A model generated the notes under the pieces. The model saw nothing but the letters and a program-made list of their open reading frames with translations, searched no databases and was not told where the DNA came from. Position numbers and translations under genes: made by a program. From an uncultured Chlorobiaceae bacterium (GTDB lineage Bacteria > Bacteroidota > Chlorobiia > Chlorobiales > Chlorobiaceae): 64,000 nucleotides of DNA. Shown one piece after another: positions 28,270 to 37,260 of the stretch (position 1 is its first letter; every line of letters begins with the position of its first letter). Where the stretch lies: NCBI GenBank assembly GCA_903820085.1, contig CAIJGA010000008.1, positions 62,001 through 126,000 on the forward strand, written 5' to 3'.

Positions 28270-30048
28270 ATGGCAGAAGCATTCACACAGGAAAAAAAGG
28301 TCAAGGAAAGGCCAGCAAGAAAAAAACTTAAATTTTTTGCGCTCTACGAGCCCGCCGAACTTGCATTGATGGAGCAGCTTTATTCAAGCACCCTCAATGA
28401 AATCACCGAAGATGAGATTATCAAGGGCAGAATTGTCTCGATATCCAACAAGGATGTCACGATCGATGTCGGCTTCAAGTCGGAGGGTATTGTTTCGCTG
28501 CTTGAATTCAGGGCTGAAGATGAGGTCAAGGTCGGTGACGATGTTGAAGTCTATCTTGAGAATATCGAAGACAAGATGGGACAGCTCATCCTTTCCAAGA
28601 AGAAAGCTGATGTTCTGAGAATTTGGGACAGGATCTATGATTCAATCGAAAACGATACCATCATCAATGGCAAGATCATCAATCGTGTCAAGGGTGGCAT
28701 GACGGTTTCGCTTTCCGGTGTCGAAGCCTTCCTTCCCGGTTCGCAGATTGATGTCAAGCCGGTTCGTGATTTCGATGCACTTGTCGGTCAGACCATGGAC
28801 TTCAGGGTTGTCAAAATCAACCCGGTTACCCAGAATATTGTTGTCAGCCATAAAGTTATCCTCGAAGAGGCTTATGCTGCCCGTCGTGAAGAGATGCTTG
28901 CCAATATCAAGGTGGGCATGGTTCTTGAAGGTACAGTCAAGAACATTACCGATTTCGGTATCTTCGTCGATCTTGGCGGTCTTGACGGTCTGGTGCATAT
29001 TACCGATATCACCTGGGGCAGAATCAATCATCCTTCAGAGGTTGTTGATCTTGACCAGCCAATCAAGGTTGTTGTTGTCGGCTTTGACGAGAACACCAAG
29101 AGAGTCTCGCTTGGCATGAAGCAGCTTGAGTCTCATCCTTGGGAAAATATCGAGATCAAGTATCCTGTCAGTTCGAAGGCACAGGGTCGGGTTGTCTCCA
29201 TTACCGATTACGGCGCTTTTGTTGAAATCGAGAAGGGCATCGAGGGTCTTGTACACATTTCGGAGATGAGCTGGACACAGCACATCAAGCATCCGGGTCA
29301 GTTTGTCACCCTTGGACAGGAAGTTGAATGTGTGATCCTCAATATCGACAAGGATCATACCAAACTCTCCCTCTCCATGAAACGGGTAAACGAGGATCCG
29401 TGGATTGCTCTTTCCGAGAAATATATAGAGAATTCGCTGCATAAAGGTACCGTCAGCAATATCACCGATTTTGGTGTCTTTGTTGAGCTTGAGCCTGGTG
29501 TTGATGGTCTGGTTCACATTTCCGACCTGTCATGGACCAAGAAAATCCGCCATCCAAGTGAACTGGTCAAAAAGAATCAGGAGCTGGAGGTCAAGGTTCT
29601 CAAGTTTGATGTTCATGCCCGCCGTATTGCTCTCGGACACAAGCAGATCAACCAGGATCCCTGGGACGAGTTCGAACAGAAATATGCAGTAGGAGCTGAA
29701 ACTCCCGGAGAGATTTCACAGATCATCGAGAAAGGCGTTATTGTCATTCTTCCTGGTGATGTGGACGGATTTGTTCCGGTATCACACCTGCTTCAGGGCG
29801 GCGTGAAGGATATCCATTCGTCGTTCAAGATCGGTGATGCACTGCCGCTTCGCGTCATTGAGTTCGACAAGGAGAACAAGCGCATTATTCTTTCGGCTCT
29901 TGAGTATTTCAAGGACAAGAATAAGGAAGAGATCGAATCCTACCTGGCAGCTCATCCAAATGAGAAAAAGGAGATTGAGGCAGCTACCGCTGAACTTGAA
30001 CCTCCGGTTAAATCAGGTGAGAAAAAAGTCAGCGAGCAGAGAGTGTGA
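28270..30048 (+). CDS. rpsA: 30S ribosomal protein S1
   Basis: Six S1 RNA-binding domains are visible across 592 residues. Repeats such as [41 protein letters not shown] and [21 protein letters not shown] mark domains 3-5. A Glu/Lys-rich tail follows. S1 binds mRNA leaders and docks on the 30S subunit. The start is supported by the purine-rich GAGAGGAAGGAA shortly upstream. cmk precedes it and a strong terminator follows. Confidence 0.97.
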   Translation: MAEAFTQEKKVKERPARKKLKFFALYEPAELALMEQLYSSTLNEITEDEIIKGRIVSISNKDVTIDVGFKSEGIVSLLEFRAEDEVKVGDDVEVYLENIEDKMGQLILSKKKADVLRIWDRIYDSIENDTIINGKIINRVKGGMTVSLSGVEAFLPGSQIDVKPVRDFDALVGQTMDFRVVKINPVTQNIVVSHKVILEEAYAARREEMLANIKVGMVLEGTVKNITDFGIFVDLGGLDGLVHITDITWGRINHPSEVVDLDQPIKVVVVGFDENTKRVSLGMKQLESHPWENIEIKYPVSSKAQGRVVSITDYGAFVEIEKGIEGLVHISEMSWTQHIKHPGQFVTLGQEVECVILNIDKDHTKLSLSMKRVNEDPWIALSEKYIENSLHKGTVSNITDFGVFVELEPGVDGLVHISDLSWTKKIRHPSELVKKNQELEVKVLKFDVHARRIALGHKQINQDPWDEFEQKYAVGAETPGEISQIIEKGVIVILPGDVDGFVPVSHLLQGGVKDIHSSFKIGDALPLRVIEFDKENKRIILSALEYFKDKNKEEIESYLAAHPNEKKEIEAATAELEPPVKSGEKKVSEQRV

Positions 30049-30089
30049 AATAATTGACTTGTCTCTGATTGCCTGTTGGAACAAAAAAA

Positions 30090-30113
30090 GCCTTCTCTGT
30101 TTTCAGAGAAGGC
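30090..30113. terminator. Terminator between rpsA and era
   Basis: A perfect 10-bp stem, GCCTTCTCTG (30090-30099) with CAGAGAAGGC (30104-30113), has a TTTT loop. It is flanked by A7 on the left and T5 on the right and ends transcription of both convergent genes. Confidence 0.92.
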
Positions 30114-30121
30114 TTTTTCTG

Positions 30122-31039
30122 TTAATAACCGTAACTTTTCAGCAGGTTGTTTTTCTTTCGCCAGTCGGGTCGGACTTTTATGAATAGTTCAAGAAAAACC
30201 GGGCGACCGAGCATCTCTTCAATATCTTTTCTTGCTGTTTGTCCGAGTTTTTTCAGGGCAGCGCCTTTGCTGCCGATCAGGATCTGTTTCTGGGTATCAC
30301 GTTCAACAATAACCGAGCAGCGGATGAGATCCTTTCGTGTTGGATCATTTTCGTGCTGTTCCCTGAATTCATCGATGACGACCTCGGTCGAATAGGGTAC
30401 CTCACGACCATAGAGGAGGAATATTTTTTCGCGGATAATTTCACTCACGAAAAAGCGTTCCGGAGCCGTGCTGAGTGTATCTTCCGGGTAGAGCGGATAG
30501 TTGAGCGGAAGAAAAGGCCTGATGGCTTCGATAAGCTGGGGGAGGTTATCGCCTTTCAGTGCTGAAACCGACATGACTGCTGCAGGATTCCAGCTTTTCC
30601 GGATATACTCTTCGGTTTCGTGCTGTCGTTCGGTGCTGACAAGGTCGCATTTATTGAGAACGGCAATAATGGGTTTGCCCGCAGGTTTCAGCCAGTCATT
30701 GAAAAGCTCTTCGGCGAACAGCCGGTCAAAAAAATCCTTTTTTCCTGAAAAAGGAAGCAGGGCAATAACGATATCTGCATCCTTAAGGGAGTCGCGAATG
30801 ACGCCAAGCATGGACTCATGCAGTTTTTGCTGCGGTTTCATGATCCCCGGCGTATCAAGAAAGATAATCTGGCACTTGTCGTTGTGGTATATGCCGGTAA
30901 TTTTTTTTCTCGTGGTTTGCGGCTTATGTGTTACAATGGAGAGCTTGTAGTCGAGAAGTTCATTAAGCAGGGTTGACTTCCCTGCATTTGGCGGGCCGAT
31001 GATAATGGCGAAACCGCAGGAAAAAAGAGATGATGCCAT
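30122..31039 (-). CDS. era: GTPase Era
   Basis: The 305-residue protein has G1 [10 protein letters not shown]2 [12 protein letters not shown]3 DTPGI and G4 NKCD. A C-terminal KH domain includes [20 protein letters not shown]. Era binds the 3' end of 16S rRNA and assists 30S assembly at the membrane. It is alone on the - strand with its own upstream region facing rodA. Confidence 0.96.
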   Translation of the reverse strand: MASSLFSCGFAIIIGPPNAGKSTLLNELLDYKLSIVTHKPQTTRKKITGIYHNDKCQIIFLDTPGIMKPQQKLHESMLGVIRDSLKDADIVIALLPFSGKKDFFDRLFAEELFNDWLKPAGKPIIAVLNKCDLVSTERQHETEEYIRKSWNPAAVMSVSALKGDNLPQLIEAIRPFLPLNYPLYPEDTLSTAPERFFVSEIIREKIFLLYGREVPYSTEVVIDEFREQHENDPTRKDLIRCSVIVERDTQKQILIGSKGAALKKLGQTARKDIEEMLGRPVFLELFIKVRPDWRKKNNLLKSYGY

Positions 31040-31134
31040 GTAACTTTTTATGAAAGGTTCTATCCGTTTTAAAAATATACTATACTAAATTATAGCCTGT
31101 CATGATAATGAAAAAGGGGTAACTCAATACTTGA

Positions 31135-32373
31135 ATGGAAAATAAAACCAAACAGGATCCGTGGCTTATGGTTCCGATGGCAGGACTTCTTGTTTTCGGG
31201 CTGATGGCTATTTACAGCGCAACTAATGGAACAGGTGATACAACGCTCTTTTACCGGCAGTTGGCCTGGGCACTTTTCGGCGTTATTGCGTTGGTGTTTG
31301 TCAATTTTAATGATGTCCGTTTTATCAGGGACAATACCTATATCTTTTATGCTGTCGGGATTCTGCTTCTTGTTGCGGTACTGATTTTTGGAAGAAAAAT
31401 TGCAGGGCAGACAAGCTGGATGAAAATCGGGTTCATAAGTTTTCAGCCTTCCGAAATAGCCAAGATGGCCACCATTCTTGCTCTGGCTAGATTTCTTTCT
31501 GATGACGATACTGATATCCGTTCAATGCGGGATCTTCTTGTTGCCCTGACCATATCGTTCGTTCCCATTGTGCTCATTATGCTGCAGCCGGATATGGGTA
31601 CCATGCTTACGTTTCTGCCATTGATTGCAACAATGCTTCTTATGGCTGGTTTTGATATCTACATTCTTATGCTGATTATTTTCCCGGTTATTCTCATTGC
31701 CTCCGGCTTTTTTAATATGTATGTTATTTTTTCTCTTGCAGTAATTTTTATGATAGTCTTGTTAATCAAGCAGAAAAAATTCAAGTTTCATCAGCTCATT
31801 ATTATTGGTTCAGCTCTTGCTGCAAGCCTTTCTGCCCACCGGTTTGCCAGTGAAATTCTCAAGCCTCATCAGATAAAAAGAATCCAGACGTTTATAGACC
31901 CCATGTCGGATCCGCGAGGCGCTGGATATAATGCCCTTCAGGCCAAAATAGCGATAAGTTCAGGTGGCTTGTTCGGGAAAGGTTTTCTTCAGGGAACGCA
32001 GACCCAACTGCGTTTTATTCCTGCCCAGTGGACGGATTTTATTTTTTGTGTTATTGCTGAAGAGCTTGGTTTTATTGGAGCATCTCTCTTGATTGCGCTC
32101 TATCTAACCCTTATTCTGAGGATAATCTGGGCGATTTTTTCAATCAATAACAAGTTTGTCGAACTGACACTTGGCGGATTCGTTACCCTGCTGTTTGTCC
32201 ATGTTTTTGTTAACGTTGGCATGACACTGGGCATTATTCCGGTTATCGGTGTTCCTCTGCCGTTTGTCTCATATGGTGGTTCATCGCTGGTTGGAAATAT
32301 GATTATGGTTGGATTGGCCATGAATTTCTATCGGAACAAACGAAGTCTTGGTTATTCCGGCCGGTTGGAGTAA
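31135..32373 (+). CDS. rodA: Rod-shape-determining SEDS protein RodA
   Basis: The 412-residue SEDS (FtsW/RodA/SpoVE) polytopic membrane protein has about ten membrane segments. Signature stretches are the [17 protein letters not shown] region near residue 105, [12 protein letters not shown], and the C-terminal [13 protein letters not shown]. It polymerises glycan strands from lipid II for the elongation machinery. RodA rather than FtsW is favoured by overall sequence, not by neighbours: no mreBCD or pbpA lies in the window. A terminator follows. Confidence 0.9.
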   Translation: MENKTKQDPWLMVPMAGLLVFGLMAIYSATNGTGDTTLFYRQLAWALFGVIALVFVNFNDVRFIRDNTYIFYAVGILLLVAVLIFGRKIAGQTSWMKIGFISFQPSEIAKMATILALARFLSDDDTDIRSMRDLLVALTISFVPIVLIMLQPDMGTMLTFLPLIATMLLMAGFDIYILMLIIFPVILIASGFFNMYVIFSLAVIFMIVLLIKQKKFKFHQLIIIGSALAASLSAHRFASEILKPHQIKRIQTFIDPMSDPRGAGYNALQAKIAISSGGLFGKGFLQGTQTQLRFIPAQWTDFIFCVIAEELGFIGASLLIALYLTLILRIIWAIFSINNKFVELTLGGFVTLLFVHVFVNVGMTLGIIPVIGVPLPFVSYGGSSLVGNMIMVGLAMNFYRNKRSLGYSGRLE

Positions 32374-32384
32374 ACAAAAAAAAA

Positions 32385-32405
32385 CGCATCTCAATGCGCT
32401 TTTTT
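32385..32405. terminator. Terminator after rodA
   Basis: CGCAT (32385-32389) pairs with ATGCG (32394-32398); A8-9 lies upstream and six T residues lie after the stem. It is placed between the convergent rodA and the winged-helix-like gene. Confidence 0.8.
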
Positions 32406-32427
32406 CGGGGCTCTGCTTTTGGTAAAG

Positions 32428-32883
32428 TTACTTTATTCTGTAGAGAAAACGCTTGCCCACCTTGCCTGTCAGGACGCGGTCGATTTCGGGATCATTGACG
32501 CCGTATTTGTTGAACCAGAGGCTGATGACTGTTCCCTTTGTATTCAGGGCTTCAGCAATTTCGCGGGGTTTGAAGCTTTTTTCAGGATGTGAACGGAGCA
32601 GCCCCTTGATCGATGCGCCAAGCTGACCGCGACCGAATTTAGAAATGCCAGCCTGTTGAGGAGTTGACCCTTCAAGCTTTGACAAGTTGGTTTCAAGCTT
32701 TTTTATGACGACTAAAAGCTGATCTTCAATAGGTCTTATTTTTTGATTGAACTCTTTTTGAATCTGGCTGATTTCTGCCTGCAGCTTCTTTTTTTCATCA
32801 ACAAGTGACTGGAAGTAATCAATCCGCTGAATAAAAAGGTCATATTTGTCGGGTGATCCGGTATCTTTTTTTATAGTGTTCAT
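32428..32883 (-). CDS. Coiled-coil protein with C-terminal winged-helix-like domain
   Basis: The 151-residue protein is not recognised. Residues about 25-80 form a Lys/Gln/Glu-rich coiled coil. The C-terminal 65 residues include SFKPREIAEALNTKGTVISLWFNKYG, a helix-turn-helix-like segment, and end in a beta-hairpin-like VGKRFLYRIK, as in winged-helix domains. It is probably a small DNA-binding or nucleoid-related protein. It is monocistronic and divergent from mtaB across an AT-rich 170-bp region. Confidence 0.6.
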   Translation of the reverse strand: MNTIKKDTGSPDKYDLFIQRIDYFQSLVDEKKKLQAEISQIQKEFNQKIRPIEDQLLVVIKKLETNLSKLEGSTPQQAGISKFGRGQLGASIKGLLRSHPEKSFKPREIAEALNTKGTVISLWFNKYGVNDPEIDRVLTGKVGKRFLYRIK

Positions 32884-33053
32884 TGTTTCAATTGTTGTGT
32901 TTGAATAGCAACACCAATACTAATTTAAAATATATGACAATATCTTTATCTGTACAAGGTAATGTTTTATTTTGCCTCCTTCAGTTTTATTCCATTGTTT
33001 CTGAAATAATGAAAAATTGTTTCAGCATATGACAATGCAGGAGAAATATTACT

Positions 33054-34415
33054 ATGAAAGAGTATAGAAAAAAAAGAGTTGCAGGTGTAACCCTTGGATG
33101 TAAACTGAACTACGCTGAAACGTCCTCTATTCTTGGTGATTTATGCAAACAGGGATGGTCGCTTTCATCAATTGAAGAGGGGGCCGATCTTATTGTCATT
33201 CATACCTGTGCCGTGACGAAACAGGCTGAACAGAAATGTCGTCAGAAAATAAGGGGAATTATAAGAAAAAATCCTGCGAGCCGAATAGTTGTTATCGGCT
33301 GTTATTCCCAGTTTAATCCAGAAGCTCTTGCCGCAATAAAGGGAATAGATGCAATTCTGGGCAGCAACGATAAATTTGAAATAAAATTGTATAACGATAT
33401 CTTGCTTGGCAGCGTATCACTTCCTGTTGTCAATGTTTCGCCAGCCTGTATGCTTGAAGAAATCTATCCGGGATATTCATTGCAAACGGCAACGGGTACG
33501 GAAAGAACCCGTGCATTTTTGAAAATACAGGACGGTTGTAATTACGGATGTTCGTACTGCGTGATTCCCCTGATCAGAGGCAAATCAAGATCAATCCCGG
33601 CCTTGCAGATTGTTGAGCAGGCTCATGTCTTGGCTTCATCGGGCTATCGGGAAATTGTTCTTACAGGGGTCAATATCGGCGATTATCATGCTGATGGCCA
33701 GACGCTGTGCGATCTTTTGCGCATGCTTGAAGAGGTCAATGTCAGTCGTATCCGAATCAGCTCTATTGAGCCGGATATTGTCGATAGTGAGCTGATCTCT
33801 TTGGTTGCTGGATCCCAAAAAATTGTACCGCATCTTCATATTCCTCTTCAAAGCGGTTCGGACGGCATTTTACGGGCCATGCGTCGCCGTTATGATACGG
33901 CACACTACCGCAGCAAGATTCTGCAGTCGGTAGACCAAATTGCAGAGTGTGCCATAGGGGCTGATGTGATGGTTGGCTATCCTGGCGAAACAGAGGAAGA
34001 TTATCGGCAGATGTACCGTTTTATTGAAGAGCTTCCGCTTGCCTATCTGCATGTGTTCAGTTGTTCAGTACGTCCGGGCACCTTGCTTGCCCGTCAGACA
34101 GCCGCCCGTGAGCGTACTCCTGTTGAATCAGGCGATATTGCCCGGCGTTACCGTGAAATGGTTGAGCTTGGCAGGCGACATGAAGCGCGTTTTAAGGCAC
34201 GATATACCGGCACAGAGTGTCTGGTTCTTTTTGAGCATGCAAAGTTGGCTGGAGAGGGCATTCAGCAATGCAGCGGCTATACACGCAACTATCTGAGAGT
34301 CATGGTAGAGTGTGCCGACAGCGAGTTGCTGCAAACCTTGTCCGGAAATGAATTGCCGGTCAGGATCGACTCGCTGGACGATGATTTGAATTTAAAAGGG
34401 AGAGTGCTATCTTGA
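33054..34415 (+). CDS. mtaB: tRNA t6A37 methylthiotransferase MtaB-like
   Basis: The 453-residue methylthiotransferase has an N-terminal MTTase domain with three cluster cysteines (in LGCKLNYAE, HTCAV and GCYSQ) and the radical SAM triad CNYGCSYC near residues 163-170. A C-terminal region of TRAM type follows. The short LGCKLNYAE start and the absence of the MiaB-specific elements favour MtaB, which adds a methylthio group to t6A37 in ANN-decoding tRNAs; the exact subclass is inferred. apt follows on the same strand. Confidence 0.88.
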   Translation: MKEYRKKRVAGVTLGCKLNYAETSSILGDLCKQGWSLSSIEEGADLIVIHTCAVTKQAEQKCRQKIRGIIRKNPASRIVVIGCYSQFNPEALAAIKGIDAILGSNDKFEIKLYNDILLGSVSLPVVNVSPACMLEEIYPGYSLQTATGTERTRAFLKIQDGCNYGCSYCVIPLIRGKSRSIPALQIVEQAHVLASSGYREIVLTGVNIGDYHADGQTLCDLLRMLEEVNVSRIRISSIEPDIVDSELISLVAGSQKIVPHLHIPLQSGSDGILRAMRRRYDTAHYRSKILQSVDQIAECAIGADVMVGYPGETEEDYRQMYRFIEELPLAYLHVFSCSVRPGTLLARQTAARERTPVESGDIARRYREMVELGRRHEARFKARYTGTECLVLFEHAKLAGEGIQQCSGYTRNYLRVMVECADSELLQTLSGNELPVRIDSLDDDLNLKGRVLS

Positions 34416-34464
34416 TTTTCAGAGGTTCTTTGATCTTTTCTTATCAATTAAATTGTTGCCATCC

Positions 34465-34998
34465 ATGCCCATCAAATCCCGTATCCGTTCGATTCCCGAC
34501 TATCCGAAAAAAGGGATCCTTTTTCGTGATATTACCACACTTATCAAGGATCCGGTAGGTTTCAGGCTGGTCATTGACAATCTGGCGCAGCACTATCTGC
34601 AGGCGGGGATGGATTTTGATATTATTGTCGGTATAGAGGCAAGAGGGTTTATTATCGGTGGTGCATTATCCTATGCGCTTGGTAAAGGGTTTATTCCTGT
34701 CAGAAAACCGGGGAAACTGCCTGCTGAAGTTGTTTCCCAGGAGTACCAGCTTGAGTATGGCAGTGACAAGATCGAGATCCATGTTGATGCGCTTGTTGCG
34801 GGTCAGAAGGTTCTTCTTGTTGATGATCTGCTCGCTACCGGAGGCACTGCGCTTGCTGCTGCAGCTTTGGTCGAAAAAGTCGGAGGCATTGTTTCAGAGA
34901 TGGCTTTCATTGTCAACCTGCCTGATATCGGGGGGGAGAGAAAACTTCTCGAAAAGGGATACAGTGTTTACTCCCTGACGGATTTTGAGGGAGAATAA
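34465..34998 (+). CDS. apt: Adenine phosphoribosyltransferase
   Basis: The ATG at 34465 gives 177 residues; a TTG at 34453 is in frame but gives an unusual N-terminus. The start IRSIPDYPKKGILFRDIT and the PRPP-binding loop VLLVDDLLATGGT define a purine-salvage APRT. The gene is followed by a hairpin terminator at 35042-35065, which lies inside the beginning of the next annotated frame. Confidence 0.95.
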   Translation: MPIKSRIRSIPDYPKKGILFRDITTLIKDPVGFRLVIDNLAQHYLQAGMDFDIIVGIEARGFIIGGALSYALGKGFIPVRKPGKLPAEVVSQEYQLEYGSDKIEIHVDALVAGQKVLLVDDLLATGGTALAAAALVEKVGGIVSEMAFIVNLPDIGGERKLLEKGYSVYSLTDFEGE

Positions 34999-35007
34999 CG
35001 AAGAGGT

Positions 35008-36417
35008 ATGAATAATGCCATTTTTGCGGTAAAAAATCATGAAACGGCAGCGAGTGCTGCCGTTTGTTTTTTGCAGCCCGCCCATCAGCTGCCTCCGGTC
35101 TGGCTGTTGGCTCCGTTTATTCTGCTGCTTCTGATGATCGCCACCGGCCCTCTGTTTTATCATCGATTTTGGGAGCGTCATTATGCAAAGCTCTCCATCG
35201 GGCTCGGGGGAGTTGTGGCTCTCTGGTACGGCTTTCTCATCGAGCACGGTCCCGGCATGCTGCTGCATACGCTTGAAGAGTACATTTCGTTTATAGCGCT
35301 GATTGCTGCGCTGTTTGTCACTTCAGGCGGGATTCTCATCACTATTCAGAGACGGGGCAATCCCCTGGTTAACGGGGCGTTACTCTTTTCTGGAGCATTG
35401 TTGTCCAATCTTATCGGCACGACAGGAGCCTCCATGCTGCTCATTCGCCCCTATATGCGCATCAATGAAGGGAGGATCAAGCCATTTCATATTGTATTCT
35501 TTATTTTTATTGTCAGCAATATTGGCGGCGCCCTTACCCCGGTCGGTGACCCGCCTCTCTTTTTGGGTTTTCTGAAAGGAGTTCCATTTTTCTGGGTTGT
35601 GTCGAAATTATGGCTGCCCTGGCTTCTGACCATTGCCGCATTGCTGCTTCTTTTTATTGTTTTTGATGCCCGGGTCGGAAAGGGAGAGGCGAGGGGGCCG
35701 GAAATCAAGGGCGGGGTGCGTGTGGCAGGTGTTCAAGGCTTCATCTTCCTTGCCGTTGTCATTGGATCGGTTTTCCTTGATCCGGCCCTGATTTCCGGCT
35801 TTCCCAGTCTTCAGGATCTTTTCCATCTTCCCTTCGGTATTCGTGAACTGGTGATGTTCGCCATTACCGTTATAGCCTACAGGACTGCCGACAGGGAGGC
35901 CCATGAGGGTAATGAATTCAATTTTTCTCCTGTTAGGGAGGTGGCATTTCTTTTTATGGGAATATTTGTCACCATGATTCCGGCTCTTCAGCTGATCCAG
36001 GCCTATGCGGCATCTCACGGAGGGGAATTATCCGTAACAAAATTCTACTGGATGAGTGGAGCTCTTTCAGGAGTACTCGACAATGCACCGACCTACCTGA
36101 ATTTTCTGGCCGGGGCGCTTGGCAAGTTCGGAATGGATATCAATTCAGTTGCGGATGTGAAGAAATTTGCAGGAGGGGTCAGCTCCGGGTTTCCGGGTGA
36201 TGTACCTTCCGATATCTATCTGATGGCGATCTCCCTTGCGGCGGTTTTTTTCGGTGCAATGACCTATATCGGTAATGCCCCGAACTTTATGGTTCGCCAT
36301 ATAGCCGCTCATGCAAACGTTGCTGTTCCGGGATTTGTTGAATATCTGTACAAATATTCGCTGCCAATTCTGCTGCCGTTATTTGTTCTGATATGGTGTT
36401 TTTTCTTCAGGTCTTAG
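35008..36417 (+). CDS. Ion transporter-superfamily sodium:proton antiporter (NhaD-like)
   Basis: The 469-residue polytopic protein of the ion transporter superfamily (NhaD/ArsB/citrate-transporter relatives) has about 11-12 membrane segments. Visible conserved polar stretches within membranes are IGTTGASMLLIRPYMR, ALTPVGDPPLFLGFL and GALSGVLDNAPTYLNF. Na+/H+ exchange is the likely activity; transport of a carboxylate is possible. The longest frame begins at ATG 35008, but its first 22 codons contain an intrinsic terminator hairpin, and the hydrophobic protein proper starts near residue 30. TTG at 35071 (or a nearby non-ATG codon) is a plausible true start. Confidence 0.8.
   Translation: MNNAIFAVKNHETAASAAVCFLQPAHQLPPVWLLAPFILLLLMIATGPLFYHRFWERHYAKLSIGLGGVVALWYGFLIEHGPGMLLHTLEEYISFIALIAALFVTSGGILITIQRRGNPLVNGALLFSGALLSNLIGTTGASMLLIRPYMRINEGRIKPFHIVFFIFIVSNIGGALTPVGDPPLFLGFLKGVPFFWVVSKLWLPWLLTIAALLLLFIVFDARVGKGEARGPEIKGGVRVAGVQGFIFLAVVIGSVFLDPALISGFPSLQDLFHLPFGIRELVMFAITVIAYRTADREAHEGNEFNFSPVREVAFLFMGIFVTMIPALQLIQAYAASHGGELSVTKFYWMSGALSGVLDNAPTYLNFLAGALGKFGMDINSVADVKKFAGGVSSGFPGDVPSDIYLMAISLAAVFFGAMTYIGNAPNFMVRHIAAHANVAVPGFVEYLYKYSLPILLPLFVLIWCFFFRS
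35042..35072 (+). terminator. Terminator-like hairpin at the start of the antiporter frame
   Basis: A perfect 10-bp stem, AAACGGCAGC (35042-35051) with GCTGCCGTTT (35056-35065), has a GAGT loop and is followed by G and six T residues (35066-35072). It has every feature of a Rho-independent terminator for apt. It also lies within the first 22 codons of the longest antiporter ORF. Confidence 0.85.
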
Positions 36418-36519
36418 CAGTACCTATCACAAAAAAAAGCAAAGCAAACACCATAATGACTCCTTGCCATAAATTCGAAAGAGATTGCTCCGGCACTGAT
36501 TTTCGCACAACGGTAGAGA

Positions 36520-36828
36520 CTATTCACTCTCGTTTTTCAGGCTTTCACTTACCGCGTGCTTGAATTCCTTTGAGATTTTAAATGTCGGAACGTTTTTTGG
36601 CTCTACCGTAACTTTTTCACCTGTTCTCGGGTTTCTGGCCTGGCGAAAATTTTTATGCCTGATATTAAACGATCCGAATCCCCTGATCTCAATTCGTTTT
36701 CCCGTTTTCAGTGAATCAATGATGCTTTCAAACAGGCTGTCAACGACGGATTCAGTTTCGTTTTTTGTCAGCCCGGTTCTGTGAGCGATAACATTGACAA
36801 GATCAGCCTTGGTGGTTGTTTTTCCCAT
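36520..36828 (-). CDS. HU/IHF-family DNA-binding protein
   Basis: The 102-residue protein has the canonical HU fold. An N-terminal dimerisation helix pair (TKADLVNVIAHRTG) is followed by the signature IEIRGFGSFNIRHKN and the beta-arm around ARNPRTGEKV that bends DNA. It lacks features that separate HU from IHF alpha/beta with certainty. It is monocistronic and convergent to the antiporter gene. Confidence 0.93.
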   Translation of the reverse strand: MGKTTTKADLVNVIAHRTGLTKNETESVVDSLFESIIDSLKTGKRIEIRGFGSFNIRHKNFRQARNPRTGEKVTVEPKNVPTFKISKEFKHAVSESLKNESE

Positions 36829-36864
36829 GGTAATATTATGCTTAGGTTGTTACGAAGTATACAC

Positions 36865-37236
36865 TTATTTAAACCAAAGATGAAGGGCGACAATTCCCAT
36901 AAAAACAGCAAAAGCTTTTCTGAGCATCTCATTAGAAAGGTGTGTCGCTATTTTTGCGCCGAAATAGGCCCCGGCAAAGAGTCCTATGGCAATGATCAGA
37001 CCAATCCAGATGTTTTCCGTTGAAATTTTCCCTGAACGGTAATACTCCATTACGGCAAGAAGTCCGACCGGAAGAAGCAGCGCAATAAGGGATGTTGCAA
37101 TGGCACTCTGCTGCGTCATGCCGAAGAACAGTACCATTGCCGGCACAACAATGATGCCTCCGCCAACCCCGAACAGTCCTGACAGAAGGCCGGCAGCAAG
37201 ACCGACAAGAAGCAATCCAATGAGTTGTATGGGCAT
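36865..37236 (-). CDS. Half-size TauE/SafE-type permease
   Basis: The ATG at 37236 gives a 123-residue protein with about four membrane segments. The glycine-rich motif GLLSGLFGVGGGIIVVP is the hallmark of one TauE/SafE half-domain. Most TauE proteins are about 250 residues with two such halves, so this would have to work as a dimer or with a second half elsewhere. Sulfite or organosulfur export is the family theme, relevant to a sulfur-oxidising phototroph, but the substrate is unproven. It lies downstream of ftsH in the same direction, 24 bp away. Confidence 0.75.
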   Translation of the reverse strand: MPIQLIGLLLVGLAAGLLSGLFGVGGGIIVVPAMVLFFGMTQQSAIATSLIALLLPVGLLAVMEYYRSGKISTENIWIGLIIAIGLFAGAYFGAKIATHLSNEMLRKAFAVFMGIVALHLWFK

Positions 37237-37260
37237 TGTATTTTCCAATAGAGCTTGGTT

